Shown here in pieces: positions 57,572-64,000 of a DNA stretch of 64,000 nucleotides. Numbering within the stretch: the stretch's first letter is position 1; each line of letters begins with the position of its first letter. The notes beneath the pieces were generated by a model that was not told the DNA's origin, did no database searches, and saw only the letters and a list, made by a program, of their open reading frames with translations. This stretch comes from Auricularia sp. M13 (taxonomy: Eukaryota > Basidiomycota > Agaricomycetes > Auriculariales > Auriculariaceae): positions 1,302,001 through 1,366,000 of the forward strand of contig CM073201.1 of assembly GCA_037042915.1 (NCBI GenBank), given 5' to 3'. The position numbers and the translations under genes were made by a program.

Positions 57572-59182
57572 ATGGCCTCCGTTCTCCTCGGTGCCCTGCG
57601 CGCACCAGCCCGCCGCACAGGCGCATTCGCCTTCACGGCTCTCGCCCCGTCGTCGCGCCCGGCCACGCGCTCGTTCGCGACGACCCGTCTGCTCAAGAAT
57701 GCCGCCCAGCCGTCGAGCTCGGCCCCCAAGTCGTCCTCTAACACGCCGCTCTTCATCGGTATCGCTGCCCTTGTCGCCGGCGGTGTCGGTTACTGGGTGG
57801 CGACGTCCGACTCGGACGCCGCGAAGGGCGCGGCCACTGCTGGCAAGTCTGCGGTGCAGACTGTCAAGGCCAAGACCAACTTCACGCCGACCAAGGAGGA
57901 CTACCAGAAGGTCAGTCACTTTGACGCATACCTGGGCCTCGCCGTCTGACACCGTGCCTTGCCAGGTCTACAACAAGATTGCGGAGTCTCTGGACGCTGA
58001 GGACTACGACGGTACGCTCAAGCTCGGCCGACAGCAGCTAATGTCTTTCTTACTAACAAGCGCCTGGCTCGTTGGATAGATGGTTCCTATGGCCCCGTCT
58101 TCGTCCGTCTGGCCTGGCATTCGAGCGGTACTTACGACAAGGAGACAAACACCGGTGGCAGGTGCGTTGCGGCCTCGGATTGGCAGCCACCGCTTATGCT
58201 ATCTACACAATAGCAACTACGCGACCATGAGGTTCGAACCTGAATCGCTTCACGGTGCAAATGCTGGCCTCGAGATCGCGCGCGCTAAGATGGAGGAAAT
58301 TAAGAAGGAATTCCCTTGGATCTCATACGGCGACCTTTGGACACTCGGCGGTGTTGCGGCTATTCAGGTCGGTGGCCAATATGCTCCGCTCGGTATCGGC
58401 GTTGACTCTTGGTTTAGGAGGCTTCCGGTCCCAAGATCCCGTGGCGCCCAGGACGCATTGACGGCTTTGCAAAGGACGCTACTCCCGACGGCCGTCTCCC
58501 GGATGCCACGCAGGGCGCTGACCACCTCCGCCATGTACGCTGGCTCGACTTTCTGCCCATCATTCAGGCGCTGATACGTTAATGTTGCAGATCTTCTATC
58601 GCATGGGGTTCGTGTTGCATCGGGTCGCTTTGCGAAATACATTGGACCTGACAGTATCTTTTTCTAGCTTCAATGACCAGGAAATAGTTGCTCTTGCCGG
58701 CGCCCACGCCCTTGGACGCTGCCACCCGGACCGCTCTGGCTTCGACGGCCCCTGGACCTTCTCCCCGACGACCTTTTCCAACGCCTTCTTCGAGCTCCTC
58801 TTCTCCGAGAAGTGGGTATGGCGCAAGTGGAATGGCCCGAAGCAGCTCCAGGACAAGAAGACCGGCACGCTCATGATGCTCCCGTGCGTCATCTGCTATG
58901 TGTACCCATTTATTCGAGGCACGCTGATACTCGACCCACAGGACTGACTACGTGCTCATCACCGACAAGTCGTTCAAGCAGTACGCTAAGAAGTACGCCC
59001 AGGACGAACAGGCCTTCTTCAAGGAGTATGTTCCTCACCTTTTTTCACCTTCCCACCCATGCTCACCGCATTCAAGCTTCTCCGCGGCCTTCGCCAAGCT
59101 CTTGGAGCTCGGCGTTCCCTCACAGCAGTGGGCGACCCCCGAGCCGTGGGAAATGAAGACGCTTGACGAGCAGAAGGCTTAA
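57572..59182 (+). CDS. CCP1: Cytochrome c peroxidase
   Basis: About eight exons. The leader [20 protein letters not shown] and the hydrophobic segment [20 protein letters not shown] fit the bipartite mitochondrial sorting signal of the intermembrane-space enzyme. Distal haem motif: [20 protein letters not shown] (catalytic Arg, Trp and His). The proximal His is in [17 protein letters not shown], with the DGPWTFSP context. The structural Asp lies in [18 protein letters not shown] reduces hydrogen peroxide with ferrocytochrome c and also signals redox state. Exon 1 ends 57910. The intron before SNYATMRF and the one before FNDQEIVAL set the joins; phases close cleanly to the stop at 59180-59182. 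Confidence 0.94.
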
Positions 59183-60383
59183 CTGCTCTGCTATAATTTC
59201 CTCTTAATCCTGGGCACTCTCATTACTTGACAAGTTGAAAACGTTTCATCCTCCGTTGTTTTTATTCCTTACCTTACTCCTGTCCTGCTCGTATTGGCTG
59301 GCTGCAGTGCCAGTTAGAGGCTAGGTAGACATCTAGAAGCGTTCAATAGATGCCTGGGAGAATTCACGTCCGTTGTCGGTGATATGAGACACCCTCCCTA
59401 CCTTTGGAAAACGTATCTTAAAGTATTTTCTGCCGCCGCGTCGCATAGTGACGTCTTGCAGCTTCTCATCGCACAGGCCGAGTATCCTGACATTATGTAA
59501 TATATTTTTTGCGTTGGGGTCTGAATGATTCACTGGATGTCTTGTTGCTGGAGCCCGGATAATTCGGGGACCATGCGCCAGCACCATTTCTGTGTCTGCA
59601 CAACGGACGGTGCGGCGGGCGCCGGGCGGAGCTACAACTCGCGTTTTTCTTCCGCTCCTCAGAGCTCCTCAGGCCTCAGGCTGCATACCAACCTTTGCGC
59701 GATACCAAACGCTACTCAAGGCTGCGCGATGCGCCCGGTGCGATGACGAATTAGCGGACGTGACGACAGTTTGGCTCAGGGTTGCCTCGGGTCACTGGCT
59801 GAGCGACTGGAGATGCGACTATTGTCAATGCGTACGAATGGCTCTTGCTCCGGCATCTGGCTCAACGTTCAGGCTGTCTCAGGCCAAGGCGGTCTTGGAA
59901 TTGCAGGATCTTTTGACTGTACTCAGGCGGCCAGGAATTGACCGCAGCCCATGCGCACCCATGCGGCGTCATTTCCTCCTCGATGGCGATCGCGTTGCGC
60001 GGCATCCCGGCGGCACTGCTGATGCTAGCTCTCCTCTGAACCAGCGCGCTCTTTAGACTGGCTATGATGCTACTGTGCCTGCTGTATGCTGCTCGTGTCT
60101 GCGAAGCTAGACTACGACTGTTCTGAGCGCCGACGCTAGAGGTTCCAGCACAACTTCAGCCATACTTCAGCTATCCGATCACCCTTACTCAGTCGGGGAT
60201 TGCAGATCGCGACCTTATCAGCGCTTGACAAAGGTGGCAAACTTGGATGGAATCACCGATGTTTGGCCCTGTCTGTTGAACTTGATTCCTCAGACCTGCG
60301 CATCTTCGTCGGCGGACTTGGCCTCGCGTGTACAAGGATATATATATGCCGTATGTGCGGGAGGATGATTCCTCACCCCCAAC
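59183..60383. other. Gene-poor region
   Basis: 1.2 kb between CCP1 and the subtilase. An 84-codon minus-strand frame at 59333-59587 ends in a basic, plausible-looking stretch but has no recognisable family or splice structure; not called. Confidence 0.35.
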
Positions 60384-63300
60384 ATGCGCTCGTCGACTCT
60401 GCTCGCTGCGGCCCTCGTTGGTGCGGCCTCCGCGCACGCGTTTACTGTCAAAGAGCTCCGCGAGTACGTCCACGAGCTATATCCGCGGCCCTTTTCTCAC
60501 ATTTTGTCAGGCTGGCGCGTGACGGAAAGACGGTTCCGGGCGGCTACATCGTCGAACTCTCGACCTCCTCTGGCGGAAAACGGGCTGCAGATGTCAGCGG
60601 GCCCGCATCCATATACTAAACTGCTCGTGCTAACGCTGTGCTGCGCAGGCTCATGCGGACTTCCTCGACGAGCTCGACAAGCGTGCTGCTGGCAAGTTCA
60701 CGACGCGTAAGAAGTTCGATTCGCCGCTGTTCAACGGCCTGGCGGTGCAGCTTCGTGTGCGTGCTCTTGCGGATGATCGTAACTATCAGATAGCTCACGC
60801 GCACGTGCGGGCGATAGACGCCAGAGGTTTGTTACTCTTGATGAAGCTGGGGATTTGCGCGTTGACAGGCGTGTGCGTTTGCGCAGGACTTGGTCAGTTT
60901 GGCGACGATTCCCAATGTCGTCGCGGTGCGGCCCATCATGACGCTTCCCATGCCCGAGTACGCCAAGCCTCTGAGCGGCGGCAAGTGCAGCTGAATATCT
61001 GCAGGACGCTCGGCTTCCATATCGCGTCTGGGCCAAACGATGGCAAAGTATTTCCCAACGGCCAGAGCACGCATTATATGACTGTGTGTCATATTGCATA
61101 TCTGGAACATACACATCCTGACCGTGATTTTCTATCCAGGGTGTGGACAAAGTCCATGCGCAGGGCTTCAAAGGCAAGGGTATCAAGATCGGCATGTGTG
61201 TAACCTTCCCGCTATCCTGCAGCAAATCGTATCTCATCCGTATCTATAGTATCGACACTGGAATCGACTACACGCATCCTGCACTGGGTGGCAAGTTCGG
61301 TCCTGGCAACAAGGTCATTGGTATGGATAACTCTTTCGCTCACGGTGTCGCTGTTCAATTCATATTCCCGTAGGCGGTTACGACCTGGTTGGAGACAATT
61401 ATTGGAACGACCTATACCTGGAACCCGATGACGATCCGCTGGATACGTGCCAAGGCCACGGCACTCATGTCGCAGGCATTATTGCGTCGGATCCGCACAA
61501 CGAGTTCAACGTCTCTGGAGTCGCATACGAGGCTTCACTCCTCGCTTATCGCGTCTTCAGCTGCTCCAGCGGTTCAACGACGGACGAGATCATCGTCGAT
61601 GCCATGATTCGCGCTTATAACGACGGCGCAGACATCATCACATTGAGTCTCGGAAGTGCAGACGGCTGGTCAAGTTCGACTGGCTCAGTCGTGGCGACCC
61701 GCCTTTCAGACCGCGGCCGGGTCTTTACCATTGCCGCTGGTACGATGCATTTTTTAGTATTCATGGCTATTCGCTTTTGGCTCACCGGTCTCATAGGAAA
61801 CGACGGTCAGCAAGGTGTGTTCTACCCGTCCGAACCGGGAACTAGCACGGGCGCGATTGCGGTCGCTTCTGTTCAGAAGTATGTTCGCCTTGCTATGCAG
61901 ACTGTGATTTACTGATTCCATGGCCAGCATTGTGACGAGCCGCCTCACCATGATCTCGAGCGTCGAGCATGCGCCAATTGTGAGCATTCATCTCCCGGGT
62001 GCCACTCATTCTGATCTCTATCAGCCCTACGAAATCGCAAATTACGGCCAGAAGATAGGACAACGGCCAGAGATCGATGGACCGGTGCCCGTTTTTGTGC
62101 TCGACGAGGATCCTTGTGCGCCTTCAGGTCATTGTTTGCTCCCACATCTGAACCACCGCAGACGCAACTGATACCGCTTGCGACTGGCTTCCGGAAAGTA
62201 TCAAGGATCTCTCGAATGTCGCAGTGGTTGTCCGCGCAGCTACCGCTTGCTCGGTGGTATGTTGGAATAATCATGCCAGGACCTGAGCTCACGCGATGCA
62301 GGCCTCGCAACTGACGATTCTCTTCGAGCGGGTGAGATATGCATAGGGTCATTGGCACATCATTGACACACTCCAGGGAGCGACACTGGCTATTTTCTAT
62401 GGGTGAGTCAAACGCCGCTTCCCACGCGCAGTGCTTAATGATGTCTTGGTAGCACTCCTCTCTTCGAGGCTTGGGGCTATTGGAACACAGTTACTCTAAC
62501 AAACGAGGAAGATGGCATTTTTGTGCGTAGTCTATACACTCCAGCTTGTGATGCTAATATCTTCGTGGGGTGCTTAGCTCGTGAACGAGGCTGCAAAGGG
62601 TAACCCCATTACCATCACGCTCCCTAAGAACGGAGGAGCGGTCGACGTACCAAACAACGACGACGGTGGACTCACTTCTTGGTTCTCATCGTTTGGCCCG
62701 ACGAACGAGCTTCTTTTCAAGCCGTCGATCGGCGCTCCCGGAGGTGAGTGGAGTCTCATTGTTCGACCTATCTCATTGCATATAGGTAATATCACCAGCA
62801 CATGGTTGACCAGCCGCGGCGGCTGGGCAGTAGACTCCGGTACAGTCGCATCCCATTCCTTATTCGCTCTCTCTCAGACATGTCCCCTTAGGAACGTCGA
62901 TGGCTACGCCCTACCTCGCCGGATGCGCCGCTCTGTTTTTGCAAGCCAAGGGCAAAGCCGCCGCGAAGAACGTTCGCTCTGTCTTGCAGGCTACATCTAT
63001 AGGGCTGCCTTCCTCATATGAAAAGAATGCACTTCCGCACACGCTGGCGCAACAGGGCGCAGGCTTGGTAAACATGCATAACGCTCTCAACACGAAGACC
63101 GAGGTTTCTCCGGCGGAGCTGCTCTTGAACGACACCGCAAACTGGAAGGGCCTGTTGGTGGTTGCGAATATATTCCTTCCTTGATACTGATGAGTTCTAT
63201 CTAGGCATTCGTTCACAATCAAGAACACGGGAACGAAGATCCAGACTTACAAGATTTCGCACAAGCCCGCCGGAACTACGGTCTCCATCCCCGCTGTGAG

Positions 63301-64000
63301 TTCCTCCTCCCCGAGCTCGGCGCGCATTCCAATTCATACTGGTCACAGGGGTCCGTCAACCTCGCCGTAGGCACGATTCCCTTGATCGACGCGCCGGCAG
63401 GCGTGGGCCTCGGTCTGACGCGGGTGACCATTCTTCCCGGGTTCTCCTTGACGGTGCTCGTATCTTTCACTCCGCCCAAGAAGGTCGACCCCAAGACGCT
63501 GCCGGTTGTTTCTGGGTGGATCAATATCGAGGGCTCGCTCGGAGATAACGTTAAGGTGTCGTATCTTGGCGTGGCCGGGTCGCTGCGCGACGCGCAGGCG
63601 ATTAGCACGGGGAACGATATCCTTGTCGAGGCGGACGGCGGCCTTCCCGCGCTCCTCCCTCTGGACACCTGGGAGATCTATGCCCAGCGAGGCCCGAGGA
63701 ACTACACACGCGACCTCGTCCCAGTATTCGTGTTCCTGTGAGTCCGGTCCACGTTCCCGCGCCGGTGCCATGTCTGATCAGTGCAAAGGCTCGCGCAAGG
63801 CTCGCGTCGCGTTGTCATCGACCTCATTGATGCCAAATCGACGATCAAGTCGACAATCCCCGATCCTCTGGATAACAAGACCTCGAAGCGTGACTTCTGG
63901 TCGTGGTGGTGGCCAGGTATCTTCCAGCCCTCGCCCGGCGGATCGTTCGCCAAAGTCAAGACCGTTGGGCTGATCGGGGAGTATACCGACGTGACGCGTG
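60384..64000 (+). CDS. Secreted subtilisin-like serine protease (S8), 3'-truncated by window
   Basis: Roughly 17-18 exons, running off the right edge. Exon 1 (60384-60463) carries a signal peptide (MRSSTLLAAALVGAASAHAF) and the start of an inhibitor-I9 propeptide continuing KTVPGGYIVEL. A 9-nt microexon (60818-60826, encoding TPE) joins VQLR to DLVSLATIPNVVAVRP. The catalytic Asp is IIDTGIDYTHPALGG, the His is GHGTHVAGIIAS, and the Ser is GTSMATPYLAGC. A PA-like insert lies between His and Ser (FVLDEDPY to ACDWLPESIKDLSNVAV), and a Fn3-like C-terminal region (IKNTGTKIQTYKISHKPAGT) follows. Between AKPLSGG and TLGFHIASGPN the frames require deletion of 20 nt (60985-61004, GT...AG), shorter than any ordinary intron. 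Confidence 0.88.
60985..61004 (+). other. 20-nt GT...AG gap in the subtilase coding sequence
   Basis: GTGCAGCTGAATATCTGCAG must be removed to keep the subtilase in frame (KPLSGGK joins TLGFHIASG). It has perfect GT and AG ends but is too short for a normal spliceosomal intron. Confidence 0.55.

Noticed and set aside
59333-59587. 84-codon minus-strand frame ending in a basic block
   Set aside because: No family recognised; upstream sequence has no credible exon to extend it.

Overview
The window is nuclear DNA from a GC-rich fungus, almost certainly a basidiomycete of the Agaricomycetes. The evidence is about 165 short introns (mostly 45-70 nt) in nearly every gene, exons as small as 3-20 nt, and proteins of families typical of that class (DUF6593-like, DUF6699, Mug135-like). 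The conserved genes also read best against basidiomycete orthologues. Thirty-one protein-coding loci were reconstructed by hand. For most of them the exon lengths sum to a multiple of three and the joined protein fits a known family.

Layout. 1-5.0 kb: RNase P subunit (cut by the left edge), Yippee-like protein, CCR4 deadenylase, RNA polymerase subunit Rpb12. 5.2-8.9 kb: small heat-shock protein with a heat-shock promoter, a secreted beta-trefoil-like protein, then an empty stretch. 9-15.3 kb: mevalonate diphosphate decarboxylase, a pterin-dehydratase/zinc-knuckle fusion, arginine methyltransferase Hmt1, an ABHD11-like hydrolase. 16.8-28.8 kb: Chz1 histone chaperone, a DUF6593-like protein, a C2H2 protein, a CTR copper transporter, a Mug135-like protein, ZCCHC9, VPS53. 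30-39.5 kb: a SAM methyltransferase, a large alpha/beta hydrolase, an orphan 72-residue dsRNA-binding protein, a broken subtilase, and the bZIP factor Hac1/Xbp1. 41-59.2 kb: proteasome alpha-3, Sey1, an unknown 1017-residue protein, a LYAR-like nucleolar protein, Ndc80, Atg3, a DUF6699 protein, cytochrome c peroxidase. 60.4-64 kb: a secreted subtilisin-like protease running off the right edge.

Most genes are single-copy housekeeping functions with no operon-like logic, but several pairs are divergent with only 81-133 bp between start codons. No tRNA, rRNA, CRISPR array or intact transposon was recognised.

The most interesting signals are: (1) the HAC1-like gene carries a frame conflict that a 50-nt Ire1-type unconventional intron would resolve, with an 8-bp stem and 7-nt loop at the proposed 5' site; (2) six probable GC-AG introns; (3) the pterin-dehydratase/zinc-knuckle fusion with a mitochondrial-type leader; (4) an isolated mini dsRNA-binding protein; (5) a one-base frame break in ATG3; and (6) a 20-nt GT...AG gap in the subtilase.
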